The translations under genes were made by a program, and so were the position numbers. A stretch of DNA of 24,146 bases from D2472 sp964444385 (GTDB lineage Bacteria > Pseudomonadota > Gammaproteobacteria > Magnimaribacterales > D2472): the NCBI GenBank assembly GCA_964444385.1, contig CAYUHD010000019.1:1-24146 (forward strand), written 5' to 3'. Of the stretch, positions 7,537 through 15,021 are shown one piece after another (position 1 is the stretch's first letter; each line of letters begins with the position of its first letter). The notes beneath the pieces were generated by a model. It saw only the letters and a list, made by a program, of their open reading frames with translations. It ran no database searches and was not told where the DNA came from.

Positions 7537-8037
7537 ATGAATTCCAAATTTAGATTAGAAGCTCTTACCGACAGCAACAATAGTGATGTTCAATTGCAAG
7601 CAATATATGATCTGAACCAGGCGAACACTCCAGAGGTTGGGTCCCTTGAGTCTATGGTGGATTTAAAAAAATTGATAGGGCTCAGCGCATATAAATTATT
7701 AGCATTAAAAGGAGTTGAGATCGTTGGATTTATAATTTGTATGAGAGAGGGCTCTACTTATGGGTCTGAAAATTATAAATTCTTTATCAAAAGGCTAAAA
7801 AAATTTTTATATGTTGATAGAGTTGTAATAGACGAACGTCATAGAAGAGAAGGCCTTGGTAAAGCCATTTATCATGATATTTTTAATCTGGCTGGAAAGG
7901 ATAATTTACCCATAGCCCTGGAGGTAAACACCCAGCCCATTAATCAACCATCTATAGATTTTCATGAGAAAATGGGCTTTGATCGGGTTGGAGCCAAAGA
8001 TTTTGAAGATCATAGCGTGGGTTATTTTATAAAATAA
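7537..8037 (+). CDS. GNAT-family N-acetyltransferase
   Basis: A 166-residue protein with the acetyl-CoA pyrophosphate-binding motif A, RHRREGLGKAIY (101-112), preceded by the beta4 strand VDRVVIDE (93-100) and followed by the motif B region NQPSIDFHEKMGFDRVG. This places it in the GNAT superfamily, in the group of stand-alone predicted acetyltransferases. The acceptor is unknown. The upstream frame is closed by a TAG at 7504-7506 with no alternative start, so the ATG at 7537 is used although no Shine-Dalgarno site is visible. It ends 4 bp before the lipoprotein hydrolase gene, so cotranscription is likely. Confidence 0.85.
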   Translation: MNSKFRLEALTDSNNSDVQLQAIYDLNQANTPEVGSLESMVDLKKLIGLSAYKLLALKGVEIVGFIICMREGSTYGSENYKFFIKRLKKFLYVDRVVIDERHRREGLGKAIYHDIFNLAGKDNLPIALEVNTQPINQPSIDFHEKMGFDRVGAKDFEDHSVGYFIK

Positions 8038-8041
8038 CCTT

Positions 8042-8764
8042 ATGAAACAGGCTTCTTATTTTTTTATTTTTATCTTTTTGATAACAAGTTGCAGCAATAC
8101 GTCCCAACCCCTAATTCAACTTCAAGATTTTACAAATGATATTTCTGTTAAGAAATTAGGTAAGAGATTGATTGATCTCCCTTATGGATTGAATGCAATG
8201 GAGCCAAGTCATGAAGAAGCACAAGAGATTTTTATAGCTGTGCATGGAGGAAGTAGTCAGGGCTATGAGTGGATATATCCTTTAAAAACAATTGATACAA
8301 AACAGAAGGATATGTATTTTTACCGATGGCATGATAATGGATGTTTTCAGGGATCTGCTGAAAGCCTAGTCGATAAGATCAAAAATATTTTAAGTCAAAA
8401 TACTGCATTGAAAAAAGTTTCCTTAATTGGCCATAGTTATGGTGGAGTTTTGGCTACACATGTTTTAAAGAATTGGAATCATGCTATTCCTATTGAAGTG
8501 CATGTTGTAGCTTCTCCCTTGCAAGGCACATCCATTCTAAAAAATATGTGTAGCTATGAACCCATAAAAAAAATTCCAAATAGCTCTGTACTTTACGAAT
8601 GGAGGACTCAACATCAACTTGATAATGTATATAAAGATTTATCTGAAGATCCGCAAGGGATAAACATAGAAGGCAGTTTAGTAACCATTCTTCCAGAGAC
8701 ATACAAGGGCAATCGACTGGGTCATAATTGGTCAATTAGCTGGGTTGCAGACGAAGCGTTTTAA
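8042..8764 (+). CDS. Lipoprotein alpha/beta hydrolase
   Basis: A 240-residue protein that starts with a lipoprotein signal peptide; the lipobox is LITSC with Cys17 as the lipidation site. The hydrolase part shows an oxyanion region (FIAVHGGSSQGYEW, 64-77), the nucleophile elbow IGHSYGG with Ser132, and a likely catalytic His228 (RLGHNW). Asp194 is a candidate acid. No close characterised family is recognised, so the esterase or thioesterase reaction is open. Ser follows the lipidated Cys, which by the E. coli +2 rule favours the outer membrane. The gene follows the GNAT gene by 4 bp and has no Shine-Dalgarno site. Confidence 0.8.
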   Translation: MKQASYFFIFIFLITSCSNTSQPLIQLQDFTNDISVKKLGKRLIDLPYGLNAMEPSHEEAQEIFIAVHGGSSQGYEWIYPLKTIDTKQKDMYFYRWHDNGCFQGSAESLVDKIKNILSQNTALKKVSLIGHSYGGVLATHVLKNWNHAIPIEVHVVASPLQGTSILKNMCSYEPIKKIPNSSVLYEWRTQHQLDNVYKDLSEDPQGINIEGSLVTILPETYKGNRLGHNWSISWVADEAF

Positions 8765-8830
8765 TCATTTAACCCCTATTTAATACCATGGAGGTATAAG
8801 TTAAACTGGCTTTTTTAAAAAAGGATCATC

Positions 8831-9805
8831 ATGGCACTTCCAAAAATTTTACAAGCTAATTTAGCAATTCCTGTTATTGGCGCTCCTCTTTTCTTGGTCT
8901 CCGGGCCCGAATTAGTTATTGCTCAATGTAAGGCAGGAATTGTTGGATCTTTTCCAGCTTTGAATGCTCGACCTCAGCATGTTCTTGAGGAGTGGCTCAT
9001 AAGAATTAAGGAAGAACTAGCTCAAGCAAAAGCTGAGAATCCAGATTTACCAATTGCTTCCTATGCGGTTAATCAAATCTGCCATGGATCTAATGATCGA
9101 TTAATGGGAGATATGGAGATATGTGTTAAGCATGAGGTCCCAATTATTATTACTTCTTTAAGACCTCCTGAAGAAATTGTAACGGCCACTCATTCATATG
9201 GTGGACTTGTTTATCATGATGTAATCAGCGTAAAACATGCAAAGAAAGCAGCTGAACAAGGGGTTGATGGGTTAATCTTAGTTTGCGCAGGGGCGGGCGG
9301 ACATGCTGGAATGTTATCACCCTTTGCTTTGGTAAGAGAGGTAAGAGAATTTTTTGATGGAACCATCATTCTTTCAGGCTCAATAAGTTCAGGCAGCGCG
9401 GTTGCTTCCACTCTAGCCCTTGGAGCTGATCTTGCTTACATGGGCACAAGATTTATTGCCACAGAAGAGGCAAATGCTGAACAGGATTACAAAGATATGC
9501 TTATTGAGGGCTTTGCAGATGATATTATTTATTCTTCTTTGTTCACAGGTGTTCATGGAAATTACTTAAAGGGTTCAGTTGTGAATGCCGGATTAGATCC
9601 TAATAACCTTCCTGAAGCCGACAAATCATCAATGAATTTTGGTTCTGGTGGTAACATGGATGCAAAAGCCTGGAAAGACATATGGGGCTCTGGCCAAGGG
9701 ATTGGTTCTATTAAAGATTCACCAACTGTACAAACTTTGGTTGATCAATTAACAGCAGAGTTCAAAGAGGCCGTTGAAGACTTAAAACAAAAATCTACTT
9801 ATTAG
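8831..9805 (+). CDS. Nitronate monooxygenase (2-nitropropane dioxygenase family)
   Basis: A 324-residue cytosolic FMN enzyme with a TIM-barrel layout. Landmarks are the N-terminal PVIGAPLFLVSGPEL (14-28), the GAGGHAG segment with catalytic His158 (154-160), the flavin phosphate region LSGSISSGSAV (181-191) and ADLAYMGTRFIAT (199-211). The family oxidises propionate-3-nitronate and related nitronates; some relatives are enoyl reductases or dioxygenases of other substrates, so the exact reaction is inferred from family. AGGA 7 nt upstream supports the ATG. A 66-bp gap with short nested inverted repeats separates it from the lipoprotein hydrolase, so it is probably monocistronic. Confidence 0.9.
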   Translation: MALPKILQANLAIPVIGAPLFLVSGPELVIAQCKAGIVGSFPALNARPQHVLEEWLIRIKEELAQAKAENPDLPIASYAVNQICHGSNDRLMGDMEICVKHEVPIIITSLRPPEEIVTATHSYGGLVYHDVISVKHAKKAAEQGVDGLILVCAGAGGHAGMLSPFALVREVREFFDGTIILSGSISSGSAVASTLALGADLAYMGTRFIATEEANAEQDYKDMLIEGFADDIIYSSLFTGVHGNYLKGSVVNAGLDPNNLPEADKSSMNFGSGGNMDAKAWKDIWGSGQGIGSIKDSPTVQTLVDQLTAEFKEAVEDLKQKSTY

Positions 9806-9846
9806 TTTTAAAAGAATAAAATTAAAAGCAGGCGTTTTGTTTGCAA

Positions 9847-10263
9847 TTATAAGTCCCCATCTTTCCTATGTTCGCTTCGATCCACCTCAAACTTTTCTCC
9901 ATATCTTGCCTCAAGTTTGTCTTGGTTTTCTTTAATTACCTCATAGGGATCAAGCCTTAACGCCATACAGGCCGTTGCCCAGTACCACATAATATCTCCA
10001 AGCTCTCTTTTCATATGAAAAATATTATCTTCAGAAGCAGGTTTCCCTTGGAGGAACATCTTTTTCACTATTTCTACAAATTCACCTGTTTCACTTCCAA
10101 GCCCCAAAGCTGCAGTTAAAAGCCTTGCAGATTCTATAGGTGATGTAGAATCAATCTCTTTCATTCGCGAATTTAAACTTTTCTGATTAAGGCTTGGCTC
10201 ACTCGTAACTTTCGTAACAAACTCACTATAAGTATTTAAAAATTTCTTTGCTTCATCACTCAT
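9847..10263 (-). CDS. MazG-like nucleotide pyrophosphohydrolase
   Basis: A 138-residue all-alpha NTP pyrophosphohydrolase. The metal-binding pattern is intact: Glu58-x2-Glu61 (GSETGEFVE) and Glu87-x2-Asp90 (KRELGDIMWYW). The family hydrolyses NTPs or dNTPs to NMP and pyrophosphate, usually as house-cleaning of unwanted nucleotides; single-domain forms like this one often have narrow, unknown substrates. The start is supported by AGGAG 6 nt before the ATG. The gene lies 15 bp downstream of the GT60-type glycosyltransferase on the same strand, so the two are probably cotranscribed. Whether the link is functional, for example clearing a nucleotide by-product, cannot be told. Confidence 0.9.
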   Translation of the reverse strand: MSDEAKKFLNTYSEFVTKVTSEPSLNQKSLNSRMKEIDSTSPIESARLLTAALGLGSETGEFVEIVKKMFLQGKPASEDNIFHMKRELGDIMWYWATACMALRLDPYEVIKENQDKLEARYGEKFEVDRSEHRKDGDL

Positions 10264-10278
10264 AAAGTTCTCCTATTT

Positions 10279-11274
10279 TTAAAGTGGGTTAATTTTCCAA
10301 TCAAGCGATTCGAGAAAATCAGGCTCGGTTGCTTTTTTTATGTCCGTAATAATTTTATTTTTTAAATCTATGCCGCTGATTGAAGCATAATCTTCCAATG
10401 ATCTTTCTTTGCCTAAGTTCATTGGCTCCTCAATATTTCCCGCAAATAAAGCATCCAATCTCTCTAAGCTTTTTTTATCAAGCTCTTTCCATTTCACCAC
10501 TCGATTTTCATCGTCTTCTGGATCCCAATGAAGCTTTCGAGGTATGTTTCCAGTATCTGTGTAAAGGTGAAACAGGGGAACATCTGGAATATGAAAAAAT
10601 GAATAGCCCTTAGTAAATGCTCTTAATGCCATGGAAAGCTCTTCCCCATAAAAATAATAATTTGGATCATAAGGTATCTCTTTTACAAAGCAGCCCTTTG
10701 TGAAAATACAACCAGCTGCCATTAAAATTGCATGGGTAATATCTTCATGCTTTGTTGGAATACCAATTTGTCTAGAAAAAGACCCTTCAGAAAATAAGCT
10801 GTCCTTTCTATATGTAATTATTTGCGTGTACTTATCGCGATTATCTAGTTCAAACAAACCTTTCTCAAAATCCACCACATTAAATGGCCTTGGGTAAGAA
10901 GTAATGATTGGCTTCTTAAAATAACTATCATCTGATGAACTTGAAGATATTTTCTCAAGTTGGTTTATAAAAACAATATCCCAATTGACATCAAACTGAG
11001 TGTGCGAATCAATTTGAAGAAAAAAATCTTCATTTGTAAAAAATTTTTGAGTTCTACTTCTTGCCCAACATGGTCCTTTTGATAATTGTGGATCAATATG
11101 TTCATAATGAATTTGATTGGCAAACTCAAAACCTGAGATATTTATGCCTTTGTCTGATTGATCACAGATACTAAAAACTAATTCATCTTTATTTTTTGCA
11201 TTTAGATATGCGCTAAATATTGTTGATGTCAAAAGCGGATCTTGATAGGAGGCGATTGAAATAAATATGCTCAT
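10279..11274 (-). CDS. GT60-type glycosyltransferase (GlcNAc / Skp1 GlcNAc-transferase-like)
   Basis: A 331-residue cytosolic protein with no signal peptide or membrane segment. It matches the GlcNAc glycosyltransferase family of Dictyostelium Gnt1: opening strand MSIFISIASYQDP (1-13), GPCWARSRTQ (67-76), FFLQIDSHTQF (84-94) where DSH stands for the metal-binding DxD, MAAGCIFTKG (185-194), YFYGEELSMALRAFTKGY (207-224) and HLY (236-238). Characterised members move GlcNAc from UDP-GlcNAc onto hydroxyproline of cytosolic Skp1. I start at the ATG at 11274 because the conserved domain begins there; a longer TTG-initiated form (to 11307) adds 11 unconserved residues. It is divergent from a prolyl-4-hydroxylase-type gene across 45 bp and leads into the MazG-like gene. 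The acceptor is unknown. Confidence 0.85.
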   Translation of the reverse strand: MSIFISIASYQDPLLTSTIFSAYLNAKNKDELVFSICDQSDKGINISGFEFANQIHYEHIDPQLSKGPCWARSRTQKFFTNEDFFLQIDSHTQFDVNWDIVFINQLEKISSSSSDDSYFKKPIITSYPRPFNVVDFEKGLFELDNRDKYTQIITYRKDSLFSEGSFSRQIGIPTKHEDITHAILMAAGCIFTKGCFVKEIPYDPNYYFYGEELSMALRAFTKGYSFFHIPDVPLFHLYTDTGNIPRKLHWDPEDDENRVVKWKELDKKSLERLDALFAGNIEEPMNLGKERSLEDYASISGIDLKNKIITDIKKATEPDFLESLDWKINPL

Positions 11275-11275
11275 T

Positions 11276-11307
11276 TTGTATGCGTTCTTTACTTGGTTAG
11301 CATACAA
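11276..11307. promoter_or_regulatory. Perfect 8-bp inverted repeat between glycosyltransferase and prolyl hydroxylase genes
   Basis: TTGTATGC (11276-11283) and GCATACAA (11300-11307) are exact reverse complements separated by 16 bp, and fill most of the 45-bp divergent region. Arm centres are 24 bp apart. TACAAT (11303-11308) is a 5-of-6 match to a -10 box for the hydroxylase direction. The layout suits a dimeric regulator that controls both genes; no regulator is identified. Confidence 0.5.
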
Positions 11308-11319
11308 TTATTTATAGAT

Positions 11320-11961
11320 ATGACTAAGGAATTTCCAAAAAAAATTGCTGAGAATGTGATAATGCATTCTGCCGATCCTGTTTTGTATGTAGTAAATGAT
11401 TTTCTTAGCAACGATGAATGCAAAGCATTCATAGAAGCCTCCCAAGGAAAGCTAGAACCTTCAACCGTTATTAGCCCTGATAAGCATATCAAGCACTCAA
11501 GCAGAACTAGCGAGAACTGTTGGATAGAGCACAATGCCAATGACGTTGTTCATGAGGTTAGCAAAAGATTTTCAATTTTAGTTCAAATGCCAATTAGAAA
11601 CGCTGAGCAATACCAGCTTGTATATTATAAAGAGGGAGCCGAATATAAACCTCACTTTGATTCATTTGATTATGAGACAGAAGATGGGAAAAATAACTGG
11701 GAGCCTGGTGGTCAGCGGATGATAACAGCTATTGCTTATTTAAATGATGTTGAGGAAGGGGGTGGCACTGGTTTTCCAGAGCTTGGAATAACTATTCCGC
11801 CAAGAAAAGGGGATGTTGTTATTTTTCACAACACTCTTTTAAATGACGCTGCTGCCACTCATCCAAAAATAAACCCCAGATCTCTGCATAGCGGTATGCC
11901 AGTAATAAAGGGTGAGAAGTGGATGGTTAATCTTTGGTTTAGAGAAAACCTCAGATACTAA
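11320..11961 (+). CDS. Prolyl 4-hydroxylase-type 2-oxoglutarate/Fe(II) dioxygenase
   Basis: A 213-residue cytosolic protein of the P4Hc family, which uses O2 and 2-oxoglutarate to hydroxylate prolyl residues. The iron triad and co-substrate lysine are in place: His112 and Asp114 in KPHFDSFD, His190 in SLHSGMPV, Lys200 in KGEKW. Other family marks are SSRTSENCWI (60-69), EQYQLVYYKEGAEY (96-109), YLNDVEEGGGTGFP (140-153) and RKGDVVIFHN (162-171). There is no signal peptide, unlike collagen-type enzymes, so it resembles Dictyostelium PhyA and the Pseudomonas PHD-like protein that hydroxylates EF-Tu. I use the ATG at 11320; a TTG at 11293 would add 9 residues. Its stop abuts the stop of the convergent HexR-like gene with no gap. 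Confidence 0.88.
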   Translation: MTKEFPKKIAENVIMHSADPVLYVVNDFLSNDECKAFIEASQGKLEPSTVISPDKHIKHSSRTSENCWIEHNANDVVHEVSKRFSILVQMPIRNAEQYQLVYYKEGAEYKPHFDSFDYETEDGKNNWEPGGQRMITAIAYLNDVEEGGGTGFPELGITIPPRKGDVVIFHNTLLNDAAATHPKINPRSLHSGMPVIKGEKWMVNLWFRENLRY

Positions 11962-12804
11962 CTACTTCAATTTAAGAGAGCTTTGGCTGGTAACAATATT
12001 GAATAAATGGTCCTGAGCCTCTGGTTTTAATTGGGCTACCCCAACTGCTAATACATCGATGATAGCCATATAAGCTAATCGTGAAGTTAGCGGCCTAGTC
12101 AATCTAGCATTTTCTCCAACATCTATATCAAGCGAAATATCACATATTCTTGAAAGGGGCGTATTAGATGGCATTAATCCAATAACAATAACCCCAAAAC
12201 TTTTAACCGTTTTAATGCTTTCTACCAAAGCGGCGGTATTTCCAGACTGAGATATGGCCACAACTACGTCCTTATTATTTAGAGAATTTGCAGACATAAA
12301 TTGAATATGAGGGTCAGAAATGCAAGAAGAGGGAATTTTGAGTCGAAAGAATTTATGCTGCGCATCCATAGCTATTGGAACAGAGCCACCAAAGGCATAA
12401 AACTCAACTCTTTTAGCATTGGCCAGGGTTTCAATGGACTTCTCAAGGGCTTCTTGATCAAGCTGAGATCTAACGTTTAAAATTTCACTAATAGTGCTAT
12501 CAAAAACCTTCTCTGTTAGCTCCTGAATTGAATCTTCAGGATTGATCTCATATGAATTAAAATAGTCATCGGCAGCAAGTTGTTGGGCAAGTGTTAACTT
12601 AAATTTTTGAAAACCATTAAAATTTACAGCTTTACAAAATCTAATGAGCGTAGGTTCGCTTACCCCTATTTCGCCGGAGGCTTGTGCAGTTGTTAGCTCA
12701 ATAATTGCACTTGGTTTATTTAATATGAATTTCGCAACCTTCACCTCAGATTTTCTTAAGTTAGGCAGCGCTATTTTAATTTCTCTTAATAATTTAGTTT
12801 GCAT
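11962..12804 (-). CDS. hexR: HexR-like RpiR-family transcriptional regulator
   Basis: A 280-residue DNA-binding regulator: an N-terminal RpiR-type helix-turn-helix (about residues 37-61, GEIGVSEPTLIRFCKAV) and a C-terminal SIS sugar-phosphate domain (about 125-265) with ISQSGNT (184-190). The alignment by eye to gammaproteobacterial HexR is good along the whole length, including the FNGFQKFKL stretch after the helix-turn-helix. HexR senses 2-keto-3-deoxy-6-phosphogluconate and controls central sugar metabolism. Here no sugar genes are adjacent; it is divergent from uvrD across 42 bp and converges on the prolyl hydroxylase. I see no copy of the palindromic HexR consensus in that gap. The symbol is by similarity; another RpiR-family role is possible. 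Confidence 0.8.
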   Translation of the reverse strand: MQTKLLREIKIALPNLRKSEVKVAKFILNKPSAIIELTTAQASGEIGVSEPTLIRFCKAVNFNGFQKFKLTLAQQLAADDYFNSYEINPEDSIQELTEKVFDSTISEILNVRSQLDQEALEKSIETLANAKRVEFYAFGGSVPIAMDAQHKFFRLKIPSSCISDPHIQFMSANSLNNKDVVVAISQSGNTAALVESIKTVKSFGVIVIGLMPSNTPLSRICDISLDIDVGENARLTRPLTSRLAYMAIIDVLAVGVAQLKPEAQDHLFNIVTSQSSLKLK

Positions 12805-12846
12805 AAAGGTTAGAATAGGCTTCTTAGATTAAAAAATGAACCCCTA

Positions 12847-15021
12847 ATGGATGTTTCTCACATACTAGAAAACTTGAATGATCCTCAGCGTAAAGCTGTT
12901 ACCTCAGAAGACAAGAATCTTTTAGTTTTAGCTGGAGCGGGTTCAGGAAAGACAAGAGTTTTAGTTCATAGGATTGCATGGAATGTTGAGGCCATGGGTA
13001 TTAACCCTTCATCCATTATGGCTGTAACTTTTACCAACAAAGCAGCTCAAGAAATGCAGTCAAGAATTCAAGAGTTACTTCAATCACCCGCTGGCGACAT
13101 GTGGTGTGGAACTTTCCATGGCTTGGCCCATAGAACTCTTAAAAGGTTTTATAAAGAAGCAGGGTTAATTTCAGGCTTCACGATTTTAGATAGCGATGAT
13201 CAGCTACGCATTATTAAACGTTTAGCTAAAGAGGCGGGCCTTGATGATGGGGCCTGGCCTCCAAAACAAATGCAGTGGCAAATAAACAACTGGAAGGATG
13301 AGGGCATTCGTGCAGACAAAGTAGTTGATAATAATGATTTTTATGCCCAAACAGTAAAAGGGATCTATAAGCATTACGAAAAGGCTTGTTTAAATGATAG
13401 TTTGGTAGACTTTGCTGAGTTATTACTTAAAGCTTATGAGTTAGTAAAGACCAATAAAACTGTAAAAGATTTTTTTCATAATAGATTTAAGGCCTTGTTG
13501 GTAGATGAGTTTCAAGATACCAACACCATTCAATACAACTGGCTAAAAAAAGTTGCCTCAGATGTTTCAACCATCACAGCTGTTGGTGATGACGATCAAT
13601 CAATTTATGGCTGGCGAGGAGCTAAGGTTGAAAATATTGCATCCTTTGAGACGAGTTTTGAGAAGGCAAAAATTATTCGACTTGAGCAAAACTACCGCTC
13701 AACCAGTGTTATCTTGAGTGCCGCCAATGCTTTGATTGACAACAATCAAGATCGTTTAGGAAAAAATTTATGGACTGATTCTTTAGAAGGTGAACCTATA
13801 ACCCTTTACCAAGCTTACAATGAGCAGGATGAGGCAAGATTCATTGCCGGGACAGTCAAAAATTGGATGGACAGCGGTGAACTTTATCAAGATGTGGGCA
13901 TTGTTTATCGCTCCAATGCTCAATCCAGAGCTTTGGAAGAGGCATTATTAAGAATTAATATTCCCTATCGAATTTATGGCGGACTCAGGTTCTATGAGCG
14001 CATGGAAATTAAAAATGCCATGAGTTATTTAAAAGTTGTATTTAATCCGCACGACAATCCAGCATTTGAGCGTTCCATCGCCAATCCAACTCGAGGGATA
14101 GGGGTAAAGTCCCAAGCTAAAATTAGAGATGCAGCCAAAGCTTACAACTTGTCTTACATCAAAGCCGCAGCGAAATTGCTGGATGAAGGCAAGATGGGCG
14201 GCAAAGCTGGTCAAGGCTTAAAAGCATATCTAGATCTTATTGCGCACTGTATTGAGTTGCTTGATACAACACCTTTATCTGAGCTAATGGAGATGATTAT
14301 TCAAAAATCAGGTCTTTATCAATATCACAAAAAAGAAGCTGGCGAGAAGGGCAAAACAAGAATTGAAAACTTAGAAGAGCTTGTTACTTCTGCAAAAAAC
14401 TTTGAGCAATCATTTGAAAAGGAAAAATCTCATAAAGAGATTGCTGAAATTTTCCTAGATACTGTTTCATTGGATGCAGGAGACACTCAGGCCGATGAGT
14501 TTCAAGATGCTGTGCAGTTAATGACCTTGCATTCAGCCAAAGGATTAGAATTTCCATTAGTTTTTATTACAGGGTTAGAGGAAACTCTTTTTCCTCATGG
14601 TCGATCTATCGAATCTCCCTCGCAGTTAGAGGAAGAAAGAAGGCTTTGCTATGTCGGCATTACTCGCGCCATGAAGAAACTTTATCTAACTCATGCAGAA
14701 TCTAGAAGGCTGCATGGATCAGATGTGTTCAATCCTCCTTCAAGATTCTTAAAAGAAATCCCAGCGGTGTTTATTGAAGAAGTTAGACCACGAGCTTCTG
14801 TTACTACCTCATATGTTCGTAAGCCTAAAAAATCGATCATGGATTTTAAAGACGAAGTGGGTGTTGGGCTTGGACAAAAAGTGGTTCACCCTACCTTTGG
14901 GCTCGGTGTCGTTTTAAACTATGAGGGATCAGGCGAATCAGCGAGGGTTCAAATTAATTTTGAAAAAGCTGGTAGCAAATGGTTGGTGTTAGCTTTTGCA
15001 AAATTGGAGATGTTGGGATGA
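12847..15021 (+). CDS. uvrD: ATP-dependent DNA helicase II (UvrD/Rep family)
   Basis: A 724-residue SF1A 3'-5' helicase for nucleotide-excision and mismatch repair. Motifs in order: Walker A AGAGSGKT (29-36), Ia AVTFTNKAAQEM (59-70), Walker B LLVDEFQDTN (217-226), III VGDDDQSIYGWRGA (246-259), IV QNYRST, and V/VI with LHSAKGLEF and YVGITRAMKK. The C-terminal HPTFGLGVV stretch is the Tudor-like tail typical of UvrD and PcrA, absent from Rep, and length fits UvrD. No Shine-Dalgarno site is evident. Its TGA overlaps the ATG of the TRAP binding-protein gene by 4 bp (ATGA), so a repair gene is translationally linked to a transporter gene. Confidence 0.95.
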   Translation: MDVSHILENLNDPQRKAVTSEDKNLLVLAGAGSGKTRVLVHRIAWNVEAMGINPSSIMAVTFTNKAAQEMQSRIQELLQSPAGDMWCGTFHGLAHRTLKRFYKEAGLISGFTILDSDDQLRIIKRLAKEAGLDDGAWPPKQMQWQINNWKDEGIRADKVVDNNDFYAQTVKGIYKHYEKACLNDSLVDFAELLLKAYELVKTNKTVKDFFHNRFKALLVDEFQDTNTIQYNWLKKVASDVSTITAVGDDDQSIYGWRGAKVENIASFETSFEKAKIIRLEQNYRSTSVILSAANALIDNNQDRLGKNLWTDSLEGEPITLYQAYNEQDEARFIAGTVKNWMDSGELYQDVGIVYRSNAQSRALEEALLRINIPYRIYGGLRFYERMEIKNAMSYLKVVFNPHDNPAFERSIANPTRGIGVKSQAKIRDAAKAYNLSYIKAAAKLLDEGKMGGKAGQGLKAYLDLIAHCIELLDTTPLSELMEMIIQKSGLYQYHKKEAGEKGKTRIENLEELVTSAKNFEQSFEKEKSHKEIAEIFLDTVSLDAGDTQADEFQDAVQLMTLHSAKGLEFPLVFITGLEETLFPHGRSIESPSQLEEERRLCYVGITRAMKKLYLTHAESRRLHGSDVFNPPSRFLKEIPAVFIEEVRPRASVTTSYVRKPKKSIMDFKDEVGVGLGQKVVHPTFGLGVVLNYEGSGESARVQINFEKAGSKWLVLAFAKLEMLG

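Noticed and set aside
8809..8822. CTTTTTTAAAAAAG palindrome before the nitronate monooxygenase gene
   Set aside because: A T-run meeting an A-run is common in A+T-rich DNA and forms no hairpin loop.
11289..11540. 83-codon ORF on the - strand inside the prolyl hydroxylase gene
   Set aside because: Shadow of a gene with complete catalytic motifs; no domain or ribosome site.
12805..12846. HexR autoregulatory operator between hexR and uvrD
   Set aside because: No palindrome resembling the HexR consensus was found in the 42-bp gap.
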